A stretch of DNA of 64,000 nucleotides from assembly GCA_020723285.1 (NCBI GenBank), contig DYJE01000004.1, positions 189,668 to 253,667 of the forward strand. The letters are read 5' to 3'. Positions within the stretch are counted from its first letter, which is position 1; the number at the start of each line of letters is the position of its first letter. Below are positions 52,450-61,006 of this stretch, in pieces. This DNA is from Desulforapulum autotrophicum (lineage in GTDB: Bacteria; Desulfobacterota; Desulfobacteria; Desulfobacterales; Desulfolunaceae). The notes beneath the pieces were generated by a model that was not told the DNA's origin, made no database searches, and saw nothing but the letters and a program-made list of their open reading frames with translations. The position numbers and the translations under genes are program-made.

Positions 52450-53900
52450 TGATCTTGTCCAGGCGATGCCTGTCCTGCGGAATCGCCCGTTGTCTTCGCT
52501 TTATTATTGTCCTTGCGGTGTTGACCCTTTTGATTCCAATGATGGCGCAGGCAGGAGACGATGATGAACATTCTAAGGAGTATGATCGTTTATTTGATTC
52601 GTTCGAGGCCACTGAGAATTTATCCGCTGAGGAGTCCGGAATCAGGGAAGGCGGAGGTGAAGATAACGGAGAACCGGCCAAACCCTCAATGCACGGGTTT
52701 GGAGGTTATCTGAAGTTCGGCGTCACTTCAAACATAGCGCATAAGGCCCCTGGACCTGAGGAAACGGACTGGCGGGGTTTGTCCGGTATGAAACCGGAAA
52801 TCCATCTGGAGTACAACGGCCAGAAAGATACAGTCAAATGGCATATCGGCGGAAAAGCATCGTATGATGGTGCCTATAAAATCAAAGGGCGGGAGGGGTA
52901 TTCGGATGAAGTGATAGAACATTACGAATTCGATCACCGCTTTGAGAAAATCTACGTGAGCGGCATGCTGACGGACAACGTGGGCATGACTCTGGGACGC
53001 CAGATTGTCGTCTGGGGCAAATCGGACAACATCAGGGTGACCGATGTCATCAACCCGTTGAATGTCCGGGAATACGGATACGCCGATATGGAAGACATAA
53101 GGCTTCCCATCGCCATGGTGCGATTCGACCTGTCCTCGGAAAGGCTCAATCTCTCCGCCATGGTCATTCCCGAGATACGATTCAACGATTCTTTCCCCTT
53201 TGGAAGCGACTATTACCCGTATAATGCCCCGCCGCCCGACGAAGATGTGCCGGCGGACCGCTTGTCCAACGCCGAATACGCGGTGGCCGTTAACGGCTAT
53301 TTTACGGGCTGGGATCTGTCGGTTTACTATGCGGATATCTACAATGATGCGGCCCACCTCGAACGTGATCCCTTGACGTCGAAGCCGTTTCTTAAACACG
53401 CCAGGCTGACCATGCTGGGTTCGTCCGTCAACGCCGCACGGGGCGACTGGGTATTCAAATGTGAAGGCGCGTATTTCAGCGGTCTTCGTTATTTCAATGT
53501 GCCGGGGCATTTATTTTCCAGGGTGGACGTGCTCGCCGGTTTTGATTATTCCGGAATTTCCGATACAACGGTCACCTTCGAGACCGCCAACCGTCATATG
53601 TTACGCTTTCGAAACGGTCTTGACGCAAGCCCCGACGACGCAAAGAAGGATCTGATGGAATCCATTCTGCGAATCCATCGTTCATGGCTGAATGATACAC
53701 TGGCCCTGACCGCCCTTACGGCGTGGTTCGGGGGAAAGGCTGAAAACGGGTCCTATGTCAGGCTCAATGGAGAATACGACCTCAGCGATGATCTTGAACT
53801 TTCACTGGGTGTCATCTGCTACCAGTCAGGTGAACTGCCGTTGTTTAAACGAATAGGTCGCAACGATCGTCTGTATGGGCAGATTAAATATTCATTCTGA
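52446..53900 (+). CDS. DUF1302-like outer-membrane beta-barrel protein
   Basis: A 484-aa protein with a signal peptide (to MMAQAG, about residue 36) and a beta-rich body rich in aromatic strand ends, ending in YGQIKYSF, a typical outer-membrane C-terminus with final Phe. GRQIVVWGKSDNIRVTDVINPLNVREYGYADMEDIRLP is a DUF1302-family signature. It should be the outer-membrane exit or receiver of the MMPL/LolA-like pathway. The acidic stretch after the signal (DDDEHSKEYDRLFDSFE) is periplasmic. The open frame upstream of 52446 overlaps the LolA-like gene; the ATGA overlap fixes the start. Confidence 0.85.
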   Translation: MMILSRRCLSCGIARCLRFIIVLAVLTLLIPMMAQAGDDDEHSKEYDRLFDSFEATENLSAEESGIREGGGEDNGEPAKPSMHGFGGYLKFGVTSNIAHKAPGPEETDWRGLSGMKPEIHLEYNGQKDTVKWHIGGKASYDGAYKIKGREGYSDEVIEHYEFDHRFEKIYVSGMLTDNVGMTLGRQIVVWGKSDNIRVTDVINPLNVREYGYADMEDIRLPIAMVRFDLSSERLNLSAMVIPEIRFNDSFPFGSDYYPYNAPPPDEDVPADRLSNAEYAVAVNGYFTGWDLSVYYADIYNDAAHLERDPLTSKPFLKHARLTMLGSSVNAARGDWVFKCEGAYFSGLRYFNVPGHLFSRVDVLAGFDYSGISDTTVTFETANRHMLRFRNGLDASPDDAKKDLMESILRIHRSWLNDTLALTALTAWFGGKAENGSYVRLNGEYDLSDDLELSLGVICYQSGELPLFKRIGRNDRLYGQIKYSF

Positions 53901-53956
53901 CGTCGGGATTTTTATTGAGGAGGTGATAACGGCATGTGACCAATGTAATGATTTTT

Positions 53957-54026
53957 TCCGGGTATCGTAGACCCGGACGGTAAACGGGAAACATGGCAGC
54001 ACTTGGACGGTCATGCCATGTTTCCC
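53957..54026 (+). terminator. Two consecutive hairpins after the barrel gene
   Basis: TCCGGGT/ACCCGGA (53957-53977) and a perfect 13-bp inverted repeat GGGAAACATGGCA (53986-53998)/TGCCATGTTTCCC (54014-54026). Neither has a T run. They occupy part of the 353-bp gap (53901-54253) before the AfsA-like gene and probably mark the end of the export operon; the rest of the gap shows no gene. Confidence 0.5.
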
Positions 54027-54253
54027 TTCAGGCTGGGCACACCCTTGCCCTTACAGGAGGGTATGGGGCTTGATGGAACATGAAATAGCAGGTTTAACCG
54101 GATTCGCCAAGCAATATCCGGGACTCCCTGAATTCATATAGCCCGGCGTTTTCCAGACGACAGTATCCGCTTAACCATGGCTTTCGCATACAAGACGGCA
54201 TGGAGGATCTTGAATTCAACGATGACAGGCAACAGCCGAAAGGAATAACGACG

Positions 54254-54949
54254 ATGACAGACAAAATATATATTGTGGGCGACAGGTTTTCCGAACTTGC
54301 AGAATTCCCGGAGGTTTTTACATTTTCTGATTTTTTTCAAAAAAAAGAGCTTTTAAAAACATGCAAGGATATCCATGTGTGCCAGGGAGTGGATCATGAC
54401 GAACTGAAAATGATCGCCGGGCTTGGATACAACGTGACCGAGAGAATTTCTGAACGTGTTGATAAAAAACTGGCCCATAAATGGAAAGACGACAACGTTT
54501 TAATCACAAAACCTGAAAAAAAGGACGACAGGATCTATGAGGCGGCTCTGGTCATCAACGACGAGTGCGCCGAAATGTCGGATCATGTCACCGGAAAACA
54601 CATTCAAGGGCTGCTCCTTATCGAGGCGGCCCGCCAGATGTTCATGGCCACAACGGAGCTGTACGATCTGGACGACGAAAAGAGAGGTGGCTACAGCTAC
54701 GTTCTCAATAACCTGAACATTACTTTCAACGCGTTCCTGTTTCCTTTTGACGTTCGCATCATTCTCACCGTGCTATACAAAGAATGGAAAAAAGATCAGC
54801 TGTTTAAATCCGTTTCTGTGGAATTCCTGCAAAAGGACACCACCGGGTGTGAAGTGAAGGCTTCGGGGACGGGTTTCCCGAAAAAAATGCTGGCTATCAT
54901 TGAAACGTCCAAGGCTGTTTCAATGCGAAGCCAGAACGCTATAATCTGA
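54254..54949 (+). CDS. AfsA-type hotdog-domain protein
   Basis: A 231-aa protein. SDHVTGKHIQGLLLIEAARQMFMAT (residues 109-133) closely follows the AfsA-family signature DHVPGxxLLEAARQ, and the double-hotdog fold is supported by SYVLNNLNITFNAFLFPFDVRIILTV. In Streptomyces, AfsA joins a beta-ketoacyl chain from ACP to dihydroxyacetone phosphate, the first step of gamma-butyrolactone signal synthesis. Here the protein has one recognisable AfsA unit of the two in AfsA, so the second half is divergent. It may make the molecule exported by the neighbouring system, with the HAD enzyme as phosphatase. AAAGGA precedes ATG 54254; an upstream ATG at 54200 is less likely. Confidence 0.72.
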   Translation: MTDKIYIVGDRFSELAEFPEVFTFSDFFQKKELLKTCKDIHVCQGVDHDELKMIAGLGYNVTERISERVDKKLAHKWKDDNVLITKPEKKDDRIYEAALVINDECAEMSDHVTGKHIQGLLLIEAARQMFMATTELYDLDDEKRGGYSYVLNNLNITFNAFLFPFDVRIILTVLYKEWKKDQLFKSVSVEFLQKDTTGCEVKASGTGFPKKMLAIIETSKAVSMRSQNAII

Positions 54950-54957
54950 TTCGGTGG

Positions 54958-54987
54958 TTCCGCACGCCTGGTTCAGGGCGTGCGGAA
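54958..54987 (+). terminator. Terminator-like hairpin after the AfsA-like gene
   Basis: Perfect 11-bp stem TTCCGCACGCC (54958-54968)/GGCGTGCGGAA (54977-54987), 9 bp after the stop codon. The T run is missing, so termination is probable but not certain. It also lies downstream of the converging gltX. Confidence 0.55.
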
Positions 54988-55110
54988 TATCGGCCAGGGG
55001 TCGCCCTTCTGACAAGGGCCCCCCAAAGAATGATGAACGATATAGATGAGTGAGGCCCGTCATATCGTTTTCATGTAAAAATGATGAACCCGATAGGGTG
55101 GACGGCTGAA

Positions 55111-56514
55111 TTACGTCAAAGCCGAAATGAATGTGAGGGCGGCCTCCAGGCGTTTCAGGGTTTCCTCTTTGCCCAGAACGCCCATCATTTCAAACATTCC
55201 GGGGCTGACGTTTTTACCGGAAAGGGCCACACGCACGGGATTCGCCACTTTGCCGAAACCCAGGCTCATGTTTTCCATGACCTTCTTGAACGCGTCTTCC
55301 AGGGATTTTTCGTCAAACGAGTCCAAACCCGCCAGTTCCCCTGAAAGAGCGGTCATGATTTCGGCGGCCTGCCCTGAGAAACATTTTTCCACCGCTTTTT
55401 CATCGTAGGCTTCGATATCCTTGAAATAAAACAGCGCACCGTCTGCCATCTCAATGAGAGTTTTGCTGCGGGGGACCAGGGTCACGATGGCTTTTTCAAG
55501 TTTTTCGTCATCGGCGACGTCACAGTCCCGCTGTTTAAGGAGAGGCTTCAACGGAACCATTAGATCTCTTGGCGCTGTGACCTTGATGTGTTCTGCGTTC
55601 AGGGCGAACAACTTGTTCTGGTCGAACACACCGGCGGACCTGCCGATATGCTCGATGTTGAATTTTTCGATCAGTTCATTTCGGGTGAAAAATTCCTGAT
55701 CCCCGTGGGACCAGCCCAGACGGACCAGATAGTTCAGCATGGCGTCGGGAAGGATGCCCATGTCACGGAATTCGGAAACGCTCATGGCACCGTGGCGTTT
55801 GCTGAGACGGGTTTTGTCACTTCCGAGCACCATGGGCAGATGGCCGTAAAGGGGCAGGTCAATGCCCAGCGCCTTGTAGATCATCATCTGCTTGGGGGTG
55901 TTGTTCACATGGTCGTCGCCCCTTAAGATGGTATTCACGCCCATGGTGATGTCGTCCACCGCCACCGCAAGGTTGTACGTGGGCGATCCGTCGCTGCGCT
56001 GGATAATGTAGTCGTCGAGCTCGGCGTTCTGGAAGGCGATATGGCCTTTGACCACATCCTCGATCACGGTGGTTCCGGTTAAGGGAGCTTTGAGCCGGAC
56101 CACGGCGTTTGGTGTTTCGGGGAGATTTTTTTCACGGCAGGTCCCGTCGTACTTGGGTTTGCCGCCGCTGGCCATGGCTTTTTCCCGCATGGCTTCGATA
56201 TCCTCCGGCGAACAGGTGCAATAATAGGCGTGACCCGCGTCGATAAGTTTTTTGATGTATTCCCGGTACAGGTCGTAACGTTGGGTCTGGAAATAAGGTC
56301 CGTCATCCCAGTCGATGCCCAGCCATTCAAGGGATTCGAAAATGGCGTCCACCGAAGCCTGGGTGGAGCGCGCGGCATCCGTGTCCTCGATCCTCAGGAT
56401 GAACCGGCCGCCGGTGTGGCGTGCGTATAACCAGTTGAAAAGAGCCGTTCTCGCACCGCCCACATGCAGATAGCCTGTGGGGCTCGGGGGGAATCGTGTG
56501 ATGATGGTGTCCAT
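55111..56514 (-). CDS. gltX: Glutamyl-tRNA synthetase
   Basis: A 467-aa class I aminoacyl-tRNA synthetase charging tRNA-Glu (in many such bacteria also tRNA-Gln, for later amidation). The HIGH-type motif is FPPSPTGYLHVGGARTALFNW, the KMSKS-type motif DKTRLSKRHGAMSV, and CTCSPEDIEAMREKAMASGGKPKYDGTCR holds the zinc-like cysteine region. The C-terminal anticodon-binding helices are complete. It is transcribed away from rpmF, from a shared 251-bp region. Confidence 0.96.
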   Translation of the reverse strand: MDTIITRFPPSPTGYLHVGGARTALFNWLYARHTGGRFILRIEDTDAARSTQASVDAIFESLEWLGIDWDDGPYFQTQRYDLYREYIKKLIDAGHAYYCTCSPEDIEAMREKAMASGGKPKYDGTCREKNLPETPNAVVRLKAPLTGTTVIEDVVKGHIAFQNAELDDYIIQRSDGSPTYNLAVAVDDITMGVNTILRGDDHVNNTPKQMMIYKALGIDLPLYGHLPMVLGSDKTRLSKRHGAMSVSEFRDMGILPDAMLNYLVRLGWSHGDQEFFTRNELIEKFNIEHIGRSAGVFDQNKLFALNAEHIKVTAPRDLMVPLKPLLKQRDCDVADDEKLEKAIVTLVPRSKTLIEMADGALFYFKDIEAYDEKAVEKCFSGQAAEIMTALSGELAGLDSFDEKSLEDAFKKVMENMSLGFGKVANPVRVALSGKNVSPGMFEMMGVLGKEETLKRLEAALTFISALT

Positions 56515-56667
56515 GTTTTTTTCACCTAATTTTATCGTTAACGTTTTTATGTTTTTGTATTATGAAACGCTTGACGCTGCCGGTCGAAGCTGGCTTGAAA
56601 TACCACAAGGCGGGCGGAATCACAAGAGAACAAATAACGGACACCCATTCCAAGTCTGTGAATATGC

Positions 56668-56696
56668 TTGACAATCATTTGCAAATAAAATAAATA
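56668..56696 (+). promoter_or_regulatory. Sigma-70-type promoter of the rpmF-fab block
   Basis: TTGACA (56668-56673), 17-bp spacer, TAAATA (56691-56696), in AT-rich DNA about 70 bp before the rpmF start. Confidence 0.65.
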
Positions 56697-56765
56697 AGTA
56701 CGGTTAATTTCATTATTTGAACTTATTCAAATTATTAGGTATTCAAAATAGTTAGGAGATTTCCC

Positions 56766-56948
56766 ATGGCGGTACCCAAGAGAAGGACTTCCAAGTCAAG
56801 AGCCAGAAAGAGACGGACCCATCAGAAAACGCTTGCACCCAACGTGTCAACCTGTTCGGATTGCGGCGAACCCAAAATTATGCATCGCGCCTGCACCGCA
56901 TGCGGCATTTACAAAGGCCGGGCCGTGATTCAGGTCAACAACGACTGA
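56766..56948 (+). CDS. rpmF: Ribosomal protein L32
   Basis: A 60-aa L32 with the basic start [20 protein letters not shown] and a zinc ribbon of two Cys pairs, STCSDCGEP and [12 protein letters not shown], so this is the zinc-binding (C+) form. Part of the 50S subunit. TTAGGAG precedes the start. In related bacteria rpmF is followed by plsX and fabH; here fabG is next after 39 bp. Confidence 0.97.
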   Translation: MAVPKRRTSKSRARKRRTHQKTLAPNVSTCSDCGEPKIMHRACTACGIYKGRAVIQVNND

Positions 56949-56987
56949 TAACAGACACGCCAGACAACCGGATCTGAAAGACGCGCG

Positions 56988-57734
56988 ATGACGGATAATC
57001 CAAGACGCACCGTGGTTGTAACCGGAGGTTCCAGAGGCATCGGAAGGGCCTTGTGTCTTGCCTTTGCCGGCCCCGACACATCCCTGTGGTTCAATTACGC
57101 CTCGGCGGAAGATGCGGCCCGTGAAACGGAACGACTCGTTCAGTCGAAGGGCGGGTCGGCCAGGGGTTTGAAAGTCGATGTCCGTTCCGAAGACGACGTG
57201 AAGCGTTTTATGAAAACCGTCCTCGATGAAACGGGCCGGATCGACGTTCTGGTCAACAACGCCGGAATCACCCGTGACGGGCTGGTTGTCCGGATGAAGG
57301 AAAGCGACTGGGACGACGTGATGGACACGAACCTCAAAGGCGCGTTTCTGTTTTCAAAGCTGGCGGCCCGGCCCATGATGCAGCAGCATGGGGGCCGGAT
57401 CATCAACATCACGTCCATGGTGGGTGTCACCGGCAACGCGGGTCAGGCCAACTACGCCTCGTCCAAGGCCGGGCTTATCGGGCTTACCAAGTCTCTCGCG
57501 AGGGAGCTGGCTCCCCGGAACATCACCGTGAACGCCGTGGCTCCGGGCTACATCGAAACCGACATGACCGCGTCGTTTACAGACAGCACCCGTGAGCATG
57601 TCCTGTCCATGATCCCTCTCGGCCGGGCAGGCAGCGAGGACGATGTGGCCGCCGCCGTGGCCTTTCTTGCGTCGGACAGTGCGTCGTATATCACGGGGCA
57701 GGTGATTCATGTCAGCGGCGGCATGTATATATAG
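56988..57734 (+). CDS. fabG: 3-oxoacyl-[ACP] reductase FabG
   Basis: A 248-aa short-chain dehydrogenase that reduces beta-ketoacyl-ACP with NADPH in fatty acid elongation. TGGSRGIGRALCLAF is the cofactor motif, NNAGITRDGLVVRMKESDWDDVMDTNL is FabG-typical, and NITSMVGVTGNAGQANYASSKAG supplies the Ser and the YxxxK pair. acpP follows 42 bp downstream, as usual for FabG. This position supports FabG rather than another reductase. Confidence 0.95.
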   Translation: MTDNPRRTVVVTGGSRGIGRALCLAFAGPDTSLWFNYASAEDAARETERLVQSKGGSARGLKVDVRSEDDVKRFMKTVLDETGRIDVLVNNAGITRDGLVVRMKESDWDDVMDTNLKGAFLFSKLAARPMMQQHGGRIINITSMVGVTGNAGQANYASSKAGLIGLTKSLARELAPRNITVNAVAPGYIETDMTASFTDSTREHVLSMIPLGRAGSEDDVAAAVAFLASDSASYITGQVIHVSGGMYI

Positions 57735-57776
57735 ATGAGGCCGGTTTAAACTGCCGGCCAGTGAAGGAGAAAAACA

Positions 57777-58007
57777 ATGACCGTTGAAGACAAAGTCAAG
57801 AGAACCATCGCGGAAAAACTGAAAATCGATATCGATGACGTGGTTCCCGAGGCGAATTTCATCAATGATCTGGGTGCCAATTCCCTGGACATCGTGGAAT
57901 TGATCATGACTATGGAAGATATGTTCGACATCGAAATTGAAGACGATCAGGCGGAAAAGCTGGTGACGGTAAAAGACGTTCTGGATTTTATCAAAACCCG
58001 CGTCTGA
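57777..58007 (+). CDS. acpP: Acyl carrier protein
   Basis: A 76-aa acidic ACP. The phosphopantetheine serine lies in LGANSLDIVELIMTMED (the DSL motif reads NSL). Length and FDIEIEDDQAEKLVTVKDVLDFI are standard. It carries the growing acyl chain in fatty acid synthesis and could also supply an AfsA-type enzyme. AAGGAG precedes ATG 57777. A hairpin at 58078 follows, and fabF, often next, is absent. Confidence 0.96.
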   Translation: MTVEDKVKRTIAEKLKIDIDDVVPEANFINDLGANSLDIVELIMTMEDMFDIEIEDDQAEKLVTVKDVLDFIKTRV

Positions 58008-58077
58008 TCGGTGCATTGATTCAAGAATTATGTGACAGCCGGTGACATAAAACCGCTGTTTATCATACCGTGTTTGC

Positions 58078-58101
58078 CAGGGTGGGGCTTTCCCCGCCCT
58101 G
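58078..58101 (+). terminator. Hairpin after acpP
   Basis: CAGGGTGGGG (58078-58087), CTTT loop, CCCCGCCCTG (58092-58101): ten pairs including one T-G. The tail TCTGTTCTC is only weakly T-rich. Confidence 0.5.
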
Positions 58102-58169
58102 TCTGTTCTCTGAAACCGGCCGACGGCCCTTAGGGAACAGGTTTGAAGGGGAACGGAGTTTCAAAAAAA

Positions 58170-58643
58170 ATGTCTTTGGGATACGAAGAAATCAACACGC
58201 CGATCATCATCGGATGTGATCATGCCGCTTACCAGCTGAAAGCGGTGATTGTGGATTTTTTGAAGGATCTGTCGCTGGAGGTGGAAGACGTGGGAACCCA
58301 CGGCCCGGCCTCGGTGAATTACGCGGATTATGGCAAAACCGTTGCCACTGCCGTGGCTTCAGGGAAAAACCAGAGGGGCATCCTGATCTGTGGAACCGGT
58401 CTTGGCATGTCCATGGTGGCCAACCGGTTCAAGGGTGTTCGGGCCGCCCTGTGCAGCGAATCATTTTCGGTGCGTATGAGCCGTCAGCACAACGACAGCA
58501 ATATACTGGTCCTGGGGGCCAGGGTCATCGGCGACGCCCTGGCCGTGGATCTGGTGAAAACATGGCTTGAAACACCTTTCGAAGGCGGTCGGCATCTTGA
58601 CCGCCTGAAAACTCTGGATGCCATCGGGTGCCAGGGGGCATGA
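58170..58643 (+). CDS. rpiB: Ribose-5-phosphate isomerase B
   Basis: A 157-aa sugar-phosphate isomerase interconverting ribose 5-phosphate and ribulose 5-phosphate. Family motifs: PIIIGCDHAAYQLKAVIVDFLKD, GILICGTGLGMSMVANRFKGVRAALCSE (catalytic Cys in ICGTG) and SRQHNDSNILVLGARVIG. A TTG nine codons upstream is possible, but ATG 58170 has GGAG eleven bases before it. It sits between acpP and glyA, as in related genomes, and supplies ribulose 5-phosphate for the rib genes downstream. Confidence 0.94.
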   Translation: MSLGYEEINTPIIIGCDHAAYQLKAVIVDFLKDLSLEVEDVGTHGPASVNYADYGKTVATAVASGKNQRGILICGTGLGMSMVANRFKGVRAALCSESFSVRMSRQHNDSNILVLGARVIGDALAVDLVKTWLETPFEGGRHLDRLKTLDAIGCQGA

Positions 58644-58727
58644 CAAATCCATTATGAACGGCCGGTCAAATGACGCCGGATGACTTCACAGCCACGGACC
58701 GGACCGTGGAACAACGACGAGGGGAAC

Positions 58728-59987
58728 ATGATCAATCTGAGATACATCAAAAAAGTCGATGCGGACATCGCAAAAGCCATCAGCAACGAAATCTCGCGTC
58801 AGCAGAACAACCTGGAAATGATCGCGTCTGAAAACATCATCAGCCCGGCGGTCATGGAAGCCATGGGTTCGGTGTTGTCCAACAAGTACGCGGAAGGTTA
58901 CCCCGGCAAACGGTATTACGGCGGCTGTGATTTTGTGGACGACGTGGAAACCATCGCCATCGAGCGGGCCAACGCCCTTTACGGCTCGATTTACGCCAAC
59001 GTCCAGGCCCATTCCGGTTCCCAGGCCAACATGGCGGCCCTGTTCGGTTTCCTTTCCCCCGGTGACACGGTTTTAGGCATGGACCTCACCCACGGCGGCC
59101 ATCTGACCCACGGAAGCCCTGCCAATTTCTCCGGTCGTCTTTTTAATTTCAAACATTACGGTGTGAGCCAGGAAACGGGGATGATTGACTTCGAGCATGT
59201 CAGGGCCCTCGCCGAAGAGTTCAAACCGAAAATGATCGTGGTGGGAGCCAGCTCCTATCCCCGACTCCTCGATTTCAAAGCGTTTTCCGATATCGCAAAA
59301 AGTGTGGGTGCCTACCTGATGGTGGACATGGCCCACATTGCGGGGTTGATCGCGGGCGGTGTTCATCCCAATCCGGTGCCCTACGCCGACATCGTCACCA
59401 CCACCACCCACAAGACCCTTCGCGGTCCCAGAGGCGGCCTCATGGTTTCCGGAAAAGACCTGACATCCATTATGAACAAACAGATCTTCCCCGGCATTCA
59501 GGGCGGTCCGCTGATGCACGTCATCGCGGCCAAAGCCATCGCCCTTAAGGAAGCGTCCACCCCGGAATTCAAGACCTATCAGGCCAATATCGTGAAAAAC
59601 GCCAAGACCCTGTCCCTGGCTCTTCTGGACAAAGGGTTCGAACTGGTGTCCGGAGGCACGGACAACCACCTGATGGTCATCGACCTTTCAAACCGGAAAA
59701 TCACGGGAAAAGAAGCGGAAACCGTTCTGGACAAAGCGGGCATCACCGCCAACAAGAACGTGATCCCCTACGACAAGCGCGGTCCGGTCACCACCAGCGG
59801 CGTTCGTTTAGGAACACCGGTGCTCACCACCCGTGGCATGGGTGAAAAGGAAATGCAGCTGGTGGCCGAACTGATCCACGACGCCATCAAGTTCAGGGAC
59901 AGCGAGGAAACCCTCACCAGAGTCAGAGACAAAGTCCGTGAACTCTGCCGGACCTTCCCGCTGTTCACCGATCACGAAAGGATATGA
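58728..59987 (+). CDS. glyA: Serine hydroxymethyltransferase
   Basis: A 419-aa PLP enzyme converting serine and tetrahydrofolate to glycine and methylene-tetrahydrofolate. [46 protein letters not shown] is the family N-terminus, and [15 protein letters not shown] contains the PLP-binding lysine. ATG 58728 has GAGGGG upstream; the 16 codons open before it do not align with GlyA. dCMP deaminase starts 3 bp later, linking C1 supply with thymidylate synthesis. Confidence 0.97.
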   Translation: MINLRYIKKVDADIAKAISNEISRQQNNLEMIASENIISPAVMEAMGSVLSNKYAEGYPGKRYYGGCDFVDDVETIAIERANALYGSIYANVQAHSGSQANMAALFGFLSPGDTVLGMDLTHGGHLTHGSPANFSGRLFNFKHYGVSQETGMIDFEHVRALAEEFKPKMIVVGASSYPRLLDFKAFSDIAKSVGAYLMVDMAHIAGLIAGGVHPNPVPYADIVTTTTHKTLRGPRGGLMVSGKDLTSIMNKQIFPGIQGGPLMHVIAAKAIALKEASTPEFKTYQANIVKNAKTLSLALLDKGFELVSGGTDNHLMVIDLSNRKITGKEAETVLDKAGITANKNVIPYDKRGPVTTSGVRLGTPVLTTRGMGEKEMQLVAELIHDAIKFRDSEETLTRVRDKVRELCRTFPLFTDHERI

Positions 59988-59990
59988 CCG

Positions 59991-60473
59991 ATGACTGAAA
60001 AAGCCGATCGTCCTTCGTTTATCCGCTACTTCATGGACATCACCGAGCTTGTGGCCAAACGGTCCACCTGCCTCCGTAGGTCCGTGGGGGCCGTGCTGGT
60101 GAAGGACAAACGGCTTTTATCCACGGGATACAACGGGGCGCCGTCCGGAATCCGCCACTGCGCGGAAACCGGGTGCTTAAGGGAACAGCTGAACGTGCCT
60201 TCCGGAGAGCGCCACGAACTGTGCCGGGGCATCCACGCCGAGCAGAACGCCATCATCCAGGCGGCCTATTACGGTGTATCCATCAAGGATTCCACGCTTT
60301 TCTGCACCCATCTTCCCTGTTCCATCTGTACGAAAATGCTGATCAATTCAGGCATCACGACCATATACCACGCTTCAGGCTACACGGACCCTCTGGCCAT
60401 GGACATGATGAAGGAAGCCGGGCTTGAAGTGTACCGTGTGGACACTCTGGGTGAGATTGAAAAGGTTCTTTAA
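59991..60473 (+). CDS. dCMP deaminase (ComEB family)
   Basis: A 160-aa zinc deaminase forming dUMP from dCMP. The zinc site is [10 protein letters not shown] (His and catalytic Glu) with [10 protein letters not shown] (two Cys). An extra [11 protein letters not shown] segment is the usual structural insert of dCMP deaminases. It follows glyA by 3 bp and precedes nrdR, a common nucleotide-metabolism grouping. Confidence 0.94.
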   Translation: MTEKADRPSFIRYFMDITELVAKRSTCLRRSVGAVLVKDKRLLSTGYNGAPSGIRHCAETGCLREQLNVPSGERHELCRGIHAEQNAIIQAAYYGVSIKDSTLFCTHLPCSICTKMLINSGITTIYHASGYTDPLAMDMMKEAGLEVYRVDTLGEIEKVL

Positions 60474-60492
60474 CCAAGATGGGGGTTAGACC

Positions 60493-60954
60493 ATGAAATG
60501 TCCTTTCTGTTCCGAACTCGACAACAAGGTCATCGATTCCAGGCTCAGCAAAGACGGAACGGTGATCCGGCGCAGGCGTGAGTGCATCGACTGCGGTCAG
60601 CGTTTCACCACCTACGAACATGTGGAGGCCATATCCGTCATGATCGTCAAGAAAGACGGACGGCGGGAGGAATACAGCAGGGACAAGGTCAAGTCCGGGA
60701 TATTCAGGGCCTGTGAAAAGCTGGATATCAGTGTGAACGTCATCGAGGATTTTCTGGACGAACTGGAACGGGAACTCCGGGAGACCGGTGAAAAGGAGAT
60801 CCCTTCAGAAATGATCGGCGAGCGGGTGATGAAAAAACTTCACAAACTGAACCCCATCGCCTATGTCCGCTTCGCGTCGGTGTACCGTGAATTCAAGGAC
60901 GTGAACGATTTTGTCCAGGAACTGAAAAGCCTTTTGACCACCAAACAGCCGTAG
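60493..60954 (+). CDS. nrdR: Transcriptional regulator NrdR
   Basis: A 153-aa repressor of ribonucleotide reductase genes. The N-terminal zinc ribbon is MKCPFCSELDNKVIDSR...RRECIDCGQRFTTYE and the ATP-cone follows from about residue 48 (VMIVKKDGRREEYSRDKV). It senses ATP/dATP. GGGGG precedes the start, 19 bp after the deaminase. No NrdR-box target gene lies in the window. Confidence 0.96.
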   Translation: MKCPFCSELDNKVIDSRLSKDGTVIRRRRECIDCGQRFTTYEHVEAISVMIVKKDGRREEYSRDKVKSGIFRACEKLDISVNVIEDFLDELERELRETGEKEIPSEMIGERVMKKLHKLNPIAYVRFASVYREFKDVNDFVQELKSLLTTKQP

Positions 60955-61006
60955 CCGTGAGTTGATTGAAAAAGAACGCCGTTCTTTAATAAGTGGGGAA
61001 GCACCG

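Noticed and set aside
60955-61006. FMN riboswitch before ribD
   Set aside because: The 52-bp gap is too short and shows no conserved structure.
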